NCBI GenBank assembly: GCA_963556495.2
Contig: OY747713.1
Span: 38,273,961 to 38,337,960, forward strand
Source of the DNA: Valencia hispanica
Taxonomy: Eukaryota; Chordata; Actinopteri; Cyprinodontiformes; Valenciidae
Length of the DNA: 64,000 bases
Direction: 5' to 3'
Part shown: piece by piece, positions 12,253 through 23,300 of the stretch
Layout: each line of letters opens with the position of its first letter
Position numbering within the stretch: position 1 is the stretch's first letter
Program-made: the position numbers and the translations under genes
The notes under the pieces: model-generated
What the model saw: only the letters and a program-made list of their open reading frames with translations
Database searches by the model: none
Told to the model about the DNA's origin: nothing

Positions 12253-13429
12253 TAATACTGATAGTTGCTTACGTTTGATGTTTTGTTCTTAGTTTCTAGT
12301 TGGTGATTATATAAGCAGTATTTTGTCCTTTGAAGTAAACCTTACGTACTAATTGTAAATCATACTGATTTATTCAGAAAAGTCTATTTTATTAAATGAT
12401 GGTGTTGTATCATTAACTTACTTCTTGTTGATCTTGACTTTGAGTTTATGATTAGTAACAGTTATTTCTTCCAGAAACAGAAAACCTTTTTAACATATGT
12501 TTCACAACGCTTGAATTAACTGGCTGCTACAAGACAAGCGGAGATGCCCCTTGCTCAATACAACTGCAGCCTGCTATAAGGTAAAGGAACTCTTTATTCC
12601 AGTCTCATCGGCAGTATTTACAATGAATAGCCTTTAGCTTTCACCTTAAGTAACAGATTAAACTTCCTTCGCTCAGAGACATAAACTGCTGAATATATTA
12701 ATGAATCAGTGCCTGTGGACATGAATCAAACAGCACATTCAGTGGCCATTTATTCAGTTGTGGAAAGAAACAAGTATTGCGGCACAACAGTCATGAATTA
12801 TGTGCATAATGCATCTGTTTTTTAATTTATCTAGTTTAGCTGAAACTAACATGAACATATTCTAAAGCATGCTACTTACCTCCACTGCATAGCCAGAGAC
12901 CTTCCTGCCTTATTTCCTCAATTTCTTCAGCTTCATTTTACTAATTGGACAATGAATCAAACAGACGCTGTGATGCGCTGACTTCCATGTGTGACAATAA
13001 TAGAGGCAAAGTGTAAGTAATGTTTGCATATTGAAGAACGAGCTTGCATGGGTCAACATATATCTATATTAGAGCAGCATTACGAAATTAGACAATGTTC
13101 CCTAAATGGGCATTTATCATTATGCAACACGAACTGGACATGAATTTTCCTTCATGAATGAACCAAGAAATATATTGCAACACATTCTGTGAGTAACAGT
13201 GTTAATTTTACAATCATTCATGAAGCTAATGTCGTCTGATTTGACATGCATGTAATTGGGATGACATTGATTATCACTGCTCTCCAAAACTGTTACAAAT
13301 GATGAGAGTGAAAAGATTTTTATGAGCCTTTCCTCTCTGCCATATACACTGTTATGATTTGGAGTTTAGACAATAAAATGCCCCTTTTAGTCTTAGAAGC
13401 TATGTATTTCTGTTTAAAATGAGCTAATA
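12253..13429. other. Unassigned non-coding sequence
   Basis: AT-rich sequence without a credible coding frame. I do not recognise a repeat family in it. Confidence 0.35.
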
Positions 13430-14285
13430 TTGGGTACTAGTTCTTCTGCCCTCTGTGCGGGGTGCTGTGGGAGTACAGGGCTCTGTTTGTCTCTGGTGTT
13501 CAAGGACAGTATCTCAAGGCGTACTATCAAGGAGGACGGTGTCTTTTTTGACAGATCTCAGGTTCTCATCTTTGCTTTTTGGCAGATGATGTGGTTCTGG
13601 TGGCATCTACAAATTCAGCATGCACTGGAGCGGTTGCAGCCGAGATGAGAGTCAGCCCCACTGAATCAGACTCCTTATGTCTCACAGAACAATGTCAATG
13701 GGTCCCTCCAGGTTGGGGGTTAGTCCTTTCCTCAAGCGGAGGAATGTAATTGTTGGTGCATCTTGTTTACAACTGAGGGTAGCATGGAATAGGTGGTTGT
13801 TTGAGTGATTGGAGCTTCTTCTATAAACTTACAAGTGCCATCCCAGTCTGTCATGGTGAAGAAAGAGCTGAGCCAAAAAGTAAACCTCTTGATTTACCAG
13901 TCTGTCTATCATCCGACCCCACGTGTGGTCATGAGATATGGAGCATAACTGAAAGCATTGGATCCCAGATACAAGCAGCCAAAATGAACTTTCTCCATAG
14001 GGTGGCTCTCACCTTTCTGATTGAGGAACTCCATTGTTTGGGGGGGGGGCTTCTGGGAGCCTTCGGAGATTTTCCAGGCACATCCCATTGGGAGGAGACC
14101 CTGGGGCAGACATACATATCCCTTGTGGCCTGTGAACATTTTGTATTCCAAGGGCAGAAGGGACCTGGACCCTCTGCCCTGGGGGCTAATTTCAGAATTA
14201 TACTGAGGGTCTGTTTTGCTTCTCTTGGTGCATTACACAAAATGGAGAGGAATAAAAAAGATGGAGGATTATCTCCACATTGAAT
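13430..14285 (+). pseudogene. Rex3-like retrotransposon, strongly decayed
   Basis: Fragments of the Rex3 reading order survive over about 850 bp in shifting frames: SISRRTI, an ADD-like core near 13583 (GCAGATGATGTGGTTCTGG), a MRVSPTESDSL-like piece near 13645, IQAAKMNFLHRVA at about 13970, and the stretch near 14070-14110 that matches the PTGRR..G C-terminal block. The 160-codon frame at 13801-14283 is partly this reading, but earlier stops and indels break the protein. I see no GATG tail. It is the oldest-looking of the four Rex3 pieces in the window. Confidence 0.65.
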
Positions 14286-14829
14286 AACTTCCCGTAAACT
14301 GAAGTATTAAACCTTGAACACTGGTGGGTGTTCCAACTGACTATCAGCCATCTACAAACTGACAGAACTCTATGTTTGCCCGATCTAATTTGGATCTAAT
14401 TAATTTACAATCCCCAGTAGGCCAGGTGCAGCAGAAAATATTTTGTCTTGAGAATAGTTAACCAGAACCATACCAGTTACAATATTCATCAACTTCACAT
14501 GTGTCTATGAAAAATCTTGCAATCATTCAACCCTTTATCACATGTAAGTGAATCTCTTCTATCAGTACTAACAAATTCGTAGATAAAGTTTGTTTCTTCC
14601 ATATCTTCCTTAACACAAGCTTTTCTACTTTTCGGTAAAAGTTTGCAGATAGTCATCAGTGGCATGAGTATTTATATTAATTTTGAGCCATTTAAGATGC
14701 ATTGGAATTATCCTTTTTTCAGACTGGAATAGTTACACAATAAAAATAATTAATTGCAATGGTAAATTTTAAAAACAAGAACTGATTCAAACTTATAATG
14801 GCAGGCTCCAAACTGCCAGACAGGATCAT
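14286..14829. other. Unassigned non-coding sequence
   Basis: AT-rich DNA. No gene or repeat recognised. Confidence 0.35.
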
Positions 14830-15448
14830 CTGCATAGTTATGCTAGCTAATCATATTGGTTATTATAATTTGGGCTAGTGAGAGCATGAAGAAATTAAAT
14901 AAGAGGGGCCCCAGGATGGAGCCTTGGGGCACCCCACATGTGATTTCTGTTCGTTCTGATGAAAAGTTTCCTATTGAAACAAAGAAGTCCCTGTTCTTTA
15001 GGTAAGACTCAAACCAGCTAAGTACTGTATCAGAGAGTCTGACCCAGCTCTCCAGTTGTTCCAGTAGTATATCATGATCAGCAGTGTCAAATGCTGCACT
15101 GAGGTCCAAGAGAACCAACACTGTGGTTCTACCACAGTCTGTATTTATGCGGATTTCATTGAAAACGTTGACGAGGGCAGTCTCAATGCTGTGGTGAGCA
15201 CGGAAACCAGACTGAAAAACAAAACGGTTGGTCATTATTAGGAAGCTTTGTCTTTGCTGAAAAATAGCTTTTTCAATAATCTTACTGATGAATGGAAGAT
15301 TAGAGATTGGCCTGTAGTTCTGCATTAACATGTTGTCCAGGTTATTCTTCCTTAGCACTGGTTTAATAACTGCTGTTTTTAAAGCCTGGGGGAAGACACC
15401 TGACTATTTGAATCAGATCAGACCCAATGACAGGGAAAACTTTTATTA
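14830..15448 (-). pseudogene. L2-clade LINE reverse transcriptase fragment
   Basis: The minus-strand frame 14843-15358 (171 codons) encodes the fingers/palm part of an L2-type reverse transcriptase. In order: NYRPISNLPF, SGFRAHHSIETALVNV, the motif A region LVLLDLSAAFDTADH, and motif B CGVPQGSILGPLLF. The protein breaks just before the catalytic YADD, where LSLAQIIITNM replaces the expected segment, so this copy cannot be active. Upstream, at 15359-15400, the translation still matches the region that precedes NYRPIS. It abuts an (ATAC)n/(AT)n microsatellite. Truncated at both ends. Confidence 0.88.
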
Positions 15449-15456
15449 ATACATAC

Positions 15457-15530
<74 letters not shown>
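15449..15530. repeat. (ATAC)n-(AT)n microsatellite
   Basis: About five ATAC units run into roughly 30 uninterrupted AT dinucleotides. Confidence 0.98.
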
Positions 15531-15533
<3 letters not shown>

Positions 15534-15711
15534 TTCTAATCTGAGTATGCTACTTTATTTTATTTATTTTATTTTTTCATAACTTTAAAGTACTTTGTTT
15601 TTGTATCTTTGTCTTTAATGTATATATTATACTTAATTCAGTGTTTATTTTTATACTTTTCTGGTGTGACTCTAAATGCTTCTATTACGTACCACTTTTC
15701 CGCTGTTACAG

Positions 15712-15845
15712 CTGAATCTCAGATTTCAACTGTGGAGGAAGGGTCCATTAGAGAGATCCAGAGGGAGGTGAGGCTTGGGGAGCTTGGAGTCTATGTGGCA
15801 TGGAAACCACCGGAGTCCAACCTGAATGGCACAGAGAGCAAAAAG
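15712..15845 (+). other. Candidate host exon bounded by splice-site-like sequences
   Basis: The 134-bp block is preceded by a pyrimidine-rich acceptor-like sequence (CACTTTTCCGCTGTTACAG, ending at 15711) and followed by a consensus donor (AAG then GTAAGT, with GT at 15846). One frame is open across it and starts at the second position of a codon. It encodes a charged peptide containing STVEEGSIREIQREV and LGVYVAWKPPESN. I do not recognise the family. The block could equally be part of an unrecognised transposon ORF, because the flanks hold decayed repeats. No neighbouring exon was found. Confidence 0.25.
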
Positions 15846-16440
15846 GTAAGTCGTGGAAGAACAGATGGTCCAAAACTCACAAAAACCTGGAAAGGAAATT
15901 TTGAAGATTTTGTCAGGGTAAGGTTGATCATCAGGCACCAAATGGTTGTCTGACTTCACCTTAAAAGCACCAGCACACAAAAAAGCTTGATTACCGCCAG
16001 GTGTGGAGACAGTAGCAGGTGAACTGTGCTCTCCAACAAATATCCCCTGCAAGGAAAGAAAACTCACTCGGACACAGTCAGTCACTCACATGGATCCTAA
16101 TGAGTTGTACAACAGTTTCATCTAAATTTATCCTTTGGATTTGATGTAAAATTGACAACTTTGAAGGGTGTTTTCCATCTTCATTACTCCATCCACTGTG
16201 TGCAATGCACCAGCCCAAAAGAAAAAAATACATATCCCTCAAAATGTTGCTAGTTGGTGGAGAATTTTTTTTTTTTGTCATTGTGACCAAATTTCAGCTA
16301 AGGTTGAAATGATTGATTTTGAAGTGAGAACCACTAGTATTACAGCAGTATTCCTTGGATGTTTCCAGCAACTCCTTGAATTTCCTAACCCATTTCTTTT
16401 GGTAGCTTGGGTCAGATAGCTGAAATTTTGACATGTGATC
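15846..16440. other. Unassigned sequence
   Basis: No recognised element. Open frames of 60-120 codons on both strands show no motif. A poly-T run lies at about 16266-16277. Confidence 0.35.
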
Positions 16441-16620
16441 AAACAGACAATGATCCCAAACACACTTCAGTACTGAAAAACAACAGGCTAGAGTTAGGCT
16501 TTTGAAATAAACCCCAACCATAACCCCATTAAAAAAACTACTGGCAATGATTAAGCTGTCTGCACGTCTGCTCCAGAAAACCAAACAATTTATTTAAAAT
16601 CCACACATATTGATGATAAC
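16441..16620 (+). pseudogene. Possible Tc1-like transposase remnant
   Basis: At about 16445 the plus strand reads CAGACAATGATCCCAAACACAC, which translates to the DNDPKHT block around the second catalytic aspartate of Tc1 transposases. Little else of the protein is readable nearby, so this rests on one motif. Confidence 0.35.
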
Positions 16621-16654
16621 AGTGGTAAGATATCTAGTCAGAATTAGGCCACAA

Positions 16655-17058
16655 GCTTGTATGACCTACTGTTACTATACCAACCCCCCAGACCACTCAG
16701 GTTCTCTAATTCCAGTCTACTCAACATCCCCAGAATTAGAACCAAACATGGAGAAGCAGCTTTCAGTTCCTATGCTCCTCTAATCTGGAACAAACTTCCA
16801 GACGACTGCAAAGCTGCTGAAACACTGAGTTCTTTTAAATCACAACTAAAAACGTATCTGTTTAGAGCTGCCTTTGAGTAATGTTTTCATGTATCATATG
16901 TTTTGTGTGTGCTTCATGCTTTATTGCAGTTTTTTACTTTGTATGCTTTGTCTGTGTTTTACTTCTATTTTATTTTACTCCTTAGTCATGTAAAGCACCT
17001 TGAATTACCTTGTTGTTGAAAGTGTGCTATACAAATAAAATTGCCTTGCCTTGCCTTG
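16655..17058 (+). pseudogene. L2-clade LINE 3' end with (CCTTG)n tail
   Basis: The frame at 16657-16881 gives the C-terminal end of an L2 polymerase: PPRPLRFSNSSLLNIPRIRT, GEAAFSSYAPLIWNKLPDD and a terminal TYLFRAAFE. A 3' untranslated region of about 170 bp follows, with AAGTGTGCTATACAAATAAA, ending in CCTTG repeats at about 17043-17058. The same protein end and untranslated sequence recur at 63516-64000, so both belong to one subfamily. The copy is 5'-truncated to about 400 bp. Confidence 0.88.
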
Positions 17059-18649
17059 TATGTACAATTTTGTCCCATTTTAATGTTTTCCCTGCTGCAT
17101 AATAGTTCAATTTTGGAACAAAAGCACATTTCCAATGTGTTAAAGGGCAAAAATAAGGTCTAGTTTGGCATCACATAATAGCTCAAGTAAAGAGTTTAAG
17201 CAACACATATGGCCCAGAAACTTCTCACGGAATAAAATGAAAACCAAACTTCATGTTTTTCATGACGTTTTTGTTCTACTCCAGATTTGTGAATATTTTA
17301 TGGAACTGTTACTACAGTATAACAAACTCCCTCTATTCACACAAATCATGTCAGCTTGTTAAGTACGTTTTTCACACAAATCTTTAGATGCCTTCATCTA
17401 TTAAAATTTTTCATATCACATTTAAAAAATCATAGACATCACCAAACCTTTAAGAAAGCTAAAAGAAAAATAAAGCAGAATAAAACCCATGTGGATTGTT
17501 GGAGCCTTGTATTCATGAACACAGTTTCAATGAATACTGCATTGATTCTTTAATACAAAAGAGCATTAAATTAAGTTCACATGCCTGCTGTCTTAAGGCT
17601 ATATGTCAACTTACAATGGTGTCAGAGTCACAGTGGTGTCATATCTGTTTTTTTCCCCAGTGGGAAAACCAGTCAATGTGAATCCCAGCTTGGATGATCT
17701 TTGATTCTTTTGAGAAGGTGAATCCGCCAACTAGGAAGCATCTCGCCAACCCCTCTCCCTCCCATGGGGAGATCGGCACCCTGTGGAGTTGGATAAGTAA
17801 TGGCGCACGTCATCCTTTTCCTCTGATGTAATTCATGAGCTGTGTTGGCACAGGCATAACCTATATCTTTTTTATTGACACATATCTAATATCTGTCCAC
17901 TCTGAAATGTATGTGCTCATTGTTAGGGCCTGGCGTTTCTTTGCAATGGACTGATTCATCATGTTAGCCGTGGCTATGATTAAATGTGTGTTGTTTTATG
18001 ACGGTGGTGTAATTGAAGGAGAGTGTAATAAAAGTTGCCCAGAGCGTTGTTTTCTTTTTCACTGTAGGAAGGGCTAAATAGGTAGGCTGCTTAAAACACA
18101 GGAAGGTGGGGGTCTCCTAATAACTTCCTCTCACACGCCTGCAGCGTCGTGCTTCCCTGATTTCAATACAGAGCAGGTATCGTCCACACCAGCCATGAAT
18201 CGGGTCCCGTCTTGGGATTTGGTGAAATAACCTGACTCTGGAAGTCGTAAATCTGGCTTGAAATTGGTCATATATGTGACCAAGTGAAGCATCGGAGTGC
18301 CAGAGTTTGAGCGTTAGTGTATTACCACAAGCCTGAAGCAAAGGGAAGAGGCGGCGGGTGCACATGTAAAATATAATTTGGGATATGTATTATACATGCT
18401 GTGGGAGCGAGAAATCCTGTCACGTTGGAACACCAGGCTTTGACACAGAGGGGCAGAAAACATAAAATCTCACACACATGAAGACAGCAGGAACAAAACA
18501 GCAGCAAGGAGGTAAATCATTTACCTAACATTGCCCCTGAGAGAAGGGGTAAAATCTGGTTTATGAGGCCCAAACTGAACCACAGGACACAGTATCTGAA
18601 CAGAAAGCAGCACCTACAGTCACCAACATGCAAACGATTAATTCATTTT
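17059..18649. other. Unassigned non-coding sequence
   Basis: No gene or recognised repeat in 1.6 kb. Some parts (about 17690-18050) are less AT-rich and lack repeat hallmarks. They are plausible unique host sequence, but nothing here proves function. Confidence 0.35.
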
Positions 18650-19213
18650 TAACTTTTTTTACATGTTATCATGTTAAAGACGCATACTTCAATGTACTTT
18701 ACAGAAGTTTTAGGCATTAGGGCGTACATATAAACTGGAAGGAAAACACCAAAGTTTTATTTTAATTTGTGTTGTGCATATGTTCTTAACCTCCTTCAAT
18801 TTCACACGTCTAAATGAAATCCATTGAAACCTTTCGTGTTTAGAAGCCATCTAGAAGCAGTAATTTAGCTACAGTAATTTAATCTCAGTATATATTCAGC
18901 TGTTCTCCGAAGGCCTCAACAGTTTGTTAGAGAACATTCAGCGAACAAACCATATCATGACGACTGAGGGACATAGCAGACGGTTCAGGGATAAAGTTGT
19001 GGGCATATTTAAAGCAAGGTTCGGTTTATTATATATAAAACAGCCTCTAACAAAGCATTCTTTGATCCATCATCTGAAAATGGGACAAGTATGACAAGAT
19101 ATTGCCTCTCACCTGGTCAAGTTGGCTGAGACCAAAACCGAACTTAAAAGCTACAGTAACTTCCAAAACACAATGTGTGGTTAACAAAAATAAATACACT
19201 AAACTCAAACATT
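18650..19213 (+). pseudogene. Tc1-like transposon, 5' half (continues at 20265)
   Basis: From about 18650 the DNA follows the left end and start of a Tc1-like element related to the intact one at 49.3 kb. The leader keeps AGCTGTTCTCCGAAGGCCTC and GTTAGAGAACATTCAG. The start of the transposase is readable as GGGATAAAGTTGTGGGCATA followed by a TTTAAAGCA...helix-turn-helix region and TCCATCATCTGAAAATGGG. Many substitutions and stops are present. At 19213 the reading is interrupted by Rex3 and resumes at 20265 after a 13-bp direct repeat. Confidence 0.75.
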
Positions 19214-20212
19214 CATCCATCCATCCATTTTCTTTCGCTTAATCGGGGTCAGGTCGCGGGGGCAGCAGCTTGAGCAAAGAGAGCCAGGCTTCCCTCTCCC
19301 CAGCCACTTGTTCCAGCTCCTCGGGAGGAATCCCAAGGCGTTCCCAGGCCAGCCGAGAAACATAGTCCCTCCAGCGTGTCCTGGGTCTTCCCCTGGGCCT
19401 CCTCCGGTGGGACGTGCCCGAAACACCTCACCAGGGAGGCGTCCAGGAGGCATCCTGACCAGATGCCCGAGCCACCTCAACTGACTCCTCTCGATGTGGA
19501 GGAGCAGCGGCTCTACTCTGAGCCCCCTCCGGATGACCGAGCTTCTCACCCTATCTCTAAGGGAGAGCCCAGACACTCTACGGAGGAAACTCATTTCAGC
19601 CGCTTGTATCCGTGATCTTGTTCTTTTGGTCACCACCCAGAGTTTGTGACCATAGATGAGGGTAGGAACGTAGATCGACCGGTACTGCGCCAGCATCACT
19701 CCAGATGCCCTACCAATCCGTCTATCGATCTCCTGCTCCATTTTTTTTTTTTTTTTTTTCTGCTCCATTTTTTCCTCATTCGTGAACAAGACCCCCAGAT
19801 ACTTAAACTCCTCCACTTGGGGAAGGTCCTTATGCCCGACCCGGAGAAGGCACCCCACCCTTTTCCGGCTCAAGACCATGGCCTCGGATTTGGAGGTGCT
19901 GATTCTCATCCCAGCCGCTTCACACTCAGCTACAAACTGCTCCAGCAAAAGCTGTAGATCAAGTTCCGATGAAGCCAACAGGACCACGTCATCTGCAAAA
20001 AGCAGAGACCCGATCCTGAGGCCACCAAAACGGATCCCCTTAACACCTTGGCTGCGCCTAGAAATCCCGTCCATAAAAGTTATGAACAGGATCGGTGACA
20101 AAGGGCAACCTTGGCGAAGTCCAACTCTCACCGGAAACATGCCCGACTTACTGTCGGCAATGCGAACCAAATTCTGGCACCGCTCGTTCAGGGACCTAAC
20201 AGCCCGTATCAA
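19205..20212 (-). pseudogene. Rex3 reverse transcriptase, C-terminal 335 codons
   Basis: The open frame begins inside the RT palm and contains motif B as GLRQGCPLSPILF (about residues 32-44) and the catalytic FADD in LLFADDVVLLAS (about 70-81). Thumb and connection blocks follow (EFKYLGVLFTN, SQLRWLGHLVRMPPGRLPGE). Endonuclease and RT fingers are missing because of 5' truncation. An unusual run of six lysines at about residues 154-159 comes from an in-frame insertion of a poly-A tract plus a repeated MEQ. The frame has no internal stop but runs through the GATG tail (DGWMN) and terminates in flanking DNA, so the end is not native. Without its N-terminal half it cannot retrotranspose. Confidence 0.9.
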
Positions 20213-20264
20213 GGGGCCTGGTGCCCCATACTCTCGGAGTTGCCCCTATGAAACTATAACTATG
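19214..20264 (-). mobile_element. Rex3 (RTE clade) retrotransposon, 5'-truncated, inserted in a Tc1 element
   Basis: This insertion is flanked by a perfect 13-bp target duplication, AAACTCAAACATT, at 19201-19213 and 20265-20277. On the minus strand it is 5'-truncated. It contains the last 335 codons of the polymerase and ends in a short GGAT/GATG repeat (19214-19232), the hallmark tail of Rex3. The surrounding sequence reads as one Tc1-like element when the insert and one duplication copy are ignored. It is the best-preserved Rex3 copy in the window. Confidence 0.92.
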
Positions 20265-20800
20265 AAACTCAAACATTTCATAGTTAAATATGCTAGTGGC
20301 AGGATCATACTGCAGGAAACCTGGTCAGAGCTAAATATAGGGCAATACCGGAAGACAGGGGTCGAGATTTACCTTCCAGCAGGACACCAACCACAGCTGA
20401 CAAAGGGGGAGAAACAGGACAACTGTCCCAGGCTCAGGGTAGAAGGAGAGAAATGGGTCCTCTACCCATCAAATTATGGTCAGAATATTTGCATTTTTTA
20501 CTATCAGAGAAGTTCTGATCAAAGCACATCTATGTGTTAGAATGGCTCAGTCAAAGTCCAGTCCTAGATCCAGATAATAATTTGTGGCAGTACTTGAAAC
20601 TTGCTGCTCATAGACTCTCTCCATCCAAGCTAAATGATCTATTTTGCAAAGGATGAGCAAAACGTTATGTCTCTAGATGTGCAAAGGTGGTAGAGACATA
20701 GGTAATAGGCAGTTCTACAAAGTATTGACTGAGGGAGGATGGATACAAATGAAAATATGTCTGTGTGATTGAATTAAATGGAATTGAATAAAAGATTAAT
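20265..20800 (+). pseudogene. Tc1-like transposon, 3' half (continuation of 18650-19213)
   Basis: After the Rex3 insertion the Tc1-like reading resumes. Visible blocks are AGTGGCAGGATCATACTGC (equivalent to the GGSIML region), TTCCAGCAGGACACCAACC (decayed QQDN region), and then TGTGTTAGAATGGCTCAGTC (VLEWPSQS) through TCTAGATGTGCAAAGG and TTCTACAAAGTATTGACTGA, the usual end of the ORF. About 100 bp at roughly 20415-20515 do not match and may be a small further insertion. The right terminal repeat is barely recognisable. Confidence 0.75.
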
Positions 20801-22208
20801 AAAAAAAAAGCAACATCTTGTATGCTTTTGCTCCTAGGCCTACTTCACAATTGTACACTACTTTGTTTTGATCTATTACATGAAAGCCTAATAAAACACA
20901 CAGAAGTATGGGTTTGTAACATGACAAAATGTAAAGTGTTCAGCAGTTATGGATTCTTTCAGCTGTGTCAGCGGTCTATTCGTTATCCTTTCTGTAGCCT
21001 TTTGCTTCTTAGTTTTCCTTTGTTGTTGTTTTTTTAAGGTCTTAAAAAGTTAAATGCTGGCAGTGAGATGAGCTGAGCAACATATTTTCACCAAAATAGG
21101 AAAATATTAATATACCAAGGAAAACATTTCCTCATTACAAAGATTTTCCACTTAAGGGTTTTCTGCCACACAAATACACATCTCCGTGTCTGCCTTTGAC
21201 TCGTACTGGATAGAAATGCAGGCAGCTGAGCCCGTCTTCAGTCATTCACCTATGACTGTTTTTCAATGCCCCCCCTCCCACCCTCCAAACCCACACATCC
21301 CCATCTGCTCAGCCCAACTTTCCTCGTCACCCATTTTTTTTCTCCACTCCTTTACTTCTCTTTTCCGCATCTTTTCACACCGCGCCTGCTACGCTTTCAT
21401 GCTTTAAACCTTTCATCCTCTCCTGCACCCGCTTTCATATCTCTCTCGGTCTTGAGGTACCCATCTCTGCTCAGGCTTGAAAAGCAAAAAAAGGGTGTGT
21501 CTCCCTCTCCCCTTCTGTTCTCGCCCCCTCCCTCGACTCCTCCGAACCCCACTCAGCCGTCTAGCTTCCCACCACACCGTCTCCCTCTCATGTCAGGGGA
21601 ACCTGTAGGCATCCGAGTGCTACTTTTGATCATAGCTTTTACTGGGGTCCCTCGCCGCCTTGCTCTGCCTTGGGGTGGCATGCAGAGGCACGGGGAGAAA
21701 GACTGATAGGCAGAACAGAGTGAAGTTATGTCAAGTCTGGCTGACATGAGCAGCAGGCACCTGCTGCCTCACTAAGGAGAACAAAATTGGCACATGTAGC
21801 TTTCGGCTACGAGCGGTAAATAAACCTCTTGTTAGAGCCTTTGTGTATGGCACAACACAGGATGACATACATGCTGCATGTTATTATTCTGACATGCTTT
21901 TGCATGTATTCAGTTGTAACTAAGGGGAAGATGAAAAGAGAAGAAATACGGGAACGTGTCAACTCGGTGCCCCTGCACAGCTACCAAGCAGCCTGATTGG
22001 AAGTAAGCCTGGCACTGCTTGTATTGTTTTTGTCAAAGTTTCTCCTTAAACCTCTATGTGCACAATTTCAAGCACTAGCATTAAGCTTAGGAGAAAAATA
22101 CTTTTTGCTGAACTACAAATGAAAAAACTACAAAGTGGTAATGGAAATAAAATACAAAATATTAGTGGTTTTTAAAAAATACATATTTTGCTATTTTAAC
22201 AAGACGTA
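20801..22208. other. Unassigned; pyrimidine-rich region with a short signal-peptide-like frame
   Basis: 21260-21580 is C/T-rich and yields low-complexity proline/serine frames on the plus strand. A 38-codon frame starts at an ATG at 21590 and ends at 21706. Its start, MSGEPVGIRVLLLIIAFTGV, resembles a signal peptide. I have no homology or splice evidence strong enough to call an exon. The rest shows nothing recognisable. Confidence 0.3.
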
Positions 22209-22539
22209 CAGACCCTTTCCAAAAAAATTTGAATATCATGGAAAAGTTTATTTATTTCCACAATTCCATTCAAAACGTTAAACTTCCATATAGATTCAGG
22301 GCCCACAACTTAAACGATTTCAAGTATTTAGTTGTTTATTTGTACATAATTTGGGCTTCCAGCTCATAAAACCCACGAAAATAGGAATTCAAAAAATTGG
22401 AATGCTGTGAAGAAATCAGACCAAATTTTACTGGGCATGAATGTTTTAAACTGAGTGTCACACACGACTCATCTACTAAACTCAAAGCACCTGCACAGGT
22501 TTTCCCAGGTGTCATTAAATTGCTTCACTTTGGTTCAAT

Positions 22540-23034
22540 ATGGGGAAGACTGTAGACCTGACAACTGGCCAGAAGACCATCATGGATACCCTCCATAGGA
22601 TGGGTAAGCCACAAAAGTTCATAGGTAAGAAGGCTGGCTGTTCACAGAGTGCTGTGTCTAAACATATCAATGGAAAGTCTAGTGGTAAAGCAAAATGTGG
22701 CAGGAGAAGATGCACCAGCAGAAGAGCTGACCATGGGCTTCAGCGGATTATCAAACAGAGAAGATTCATGAATCTGGGAGAGATCCAGAAAGAGTGGATT
22801 GAGGCGGGAGTCAGCTTCAAAAACCACCACATTCAGGCGCGTCCGAGAGATGGGCTACAACTGTCGGGTTCCTCGGGTCAAACCAATTCTGAGCCTGAGC
22901 CAATGAAGGAAGTGTTTCAACTGGGCCAAGGAGATAAGGGCTGGACTGTTGGCCAGTGGTCCAAGGTCCTCTTTTCAGATGAAAGTGTGCCTTTCATTCG
23001 GGAATCAAGGTTCAAGGGTTTGGTGGAAGACAGG
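22540..23034 (+). pseudogene. Tc1-like transposase, N-terminal part
   Basis: A 165-codon frame starts with MGKTVDLTTGQKTIMD and a paired-like helix-turn-helix: AGCSQSAVSKHINGKSSGK at about residues 33-51, matching GCSQSVVSKHIN in the minus-strand element at 57.4 kb. The first catalytic aspartate is present in FSDES (about residues 144-148). Reading then shifts frame: the segment around 23075-23130 keeps VMIWGAMS in another phase, and the second-aspartate block survives as TTCCAGCAGGACCTGGCCAC at 23229. The final glutamate block is missing where the 23301-23640 insert sits. Non-functional. Confidence 0.82.
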
Positions 23035-23300
23035 TGAGGAACAGAACCCAAGCTGCTTGAGGTCCAGTGTGAAATATCCACAGTTAGTCATGATTTGGGG
23101 TGCAATGTCCAGGGCAGGTGTTGGTAAACCTTTCTTAAATCCATGGTCACCGCATCGGTCTAATAAAATGTTTTGGTGGACTTCATGATACCTTCCGCTG
23201 AGGATCTGTATGGAGATGCAGGTTTCATCTTCCAGCAGGACCTGGCCACTGCCCGCGAGTCTCTCGAATGGCTGAATCCATGTTGAGCCTCCATCTTTGA

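Noticed and set aside
15726..16085. 119-codon minus-strand frame
   Set aside because: Overlaps the plus-strand exon candidate; no motif, and no splice signals on that strand.
19782..20540. 252-codon plus-strand frame
   Set aside because: Antisense to the Rex3 reverse transcriptase and running into the Tc1 remnant; no motif of its own.
21266..21706. 146-codon proline/serine-rich frame
   Set aside because: Most of it is low-complexity C/T-rich DNA; only its last 38 codons are mentioned, as a weak hint.
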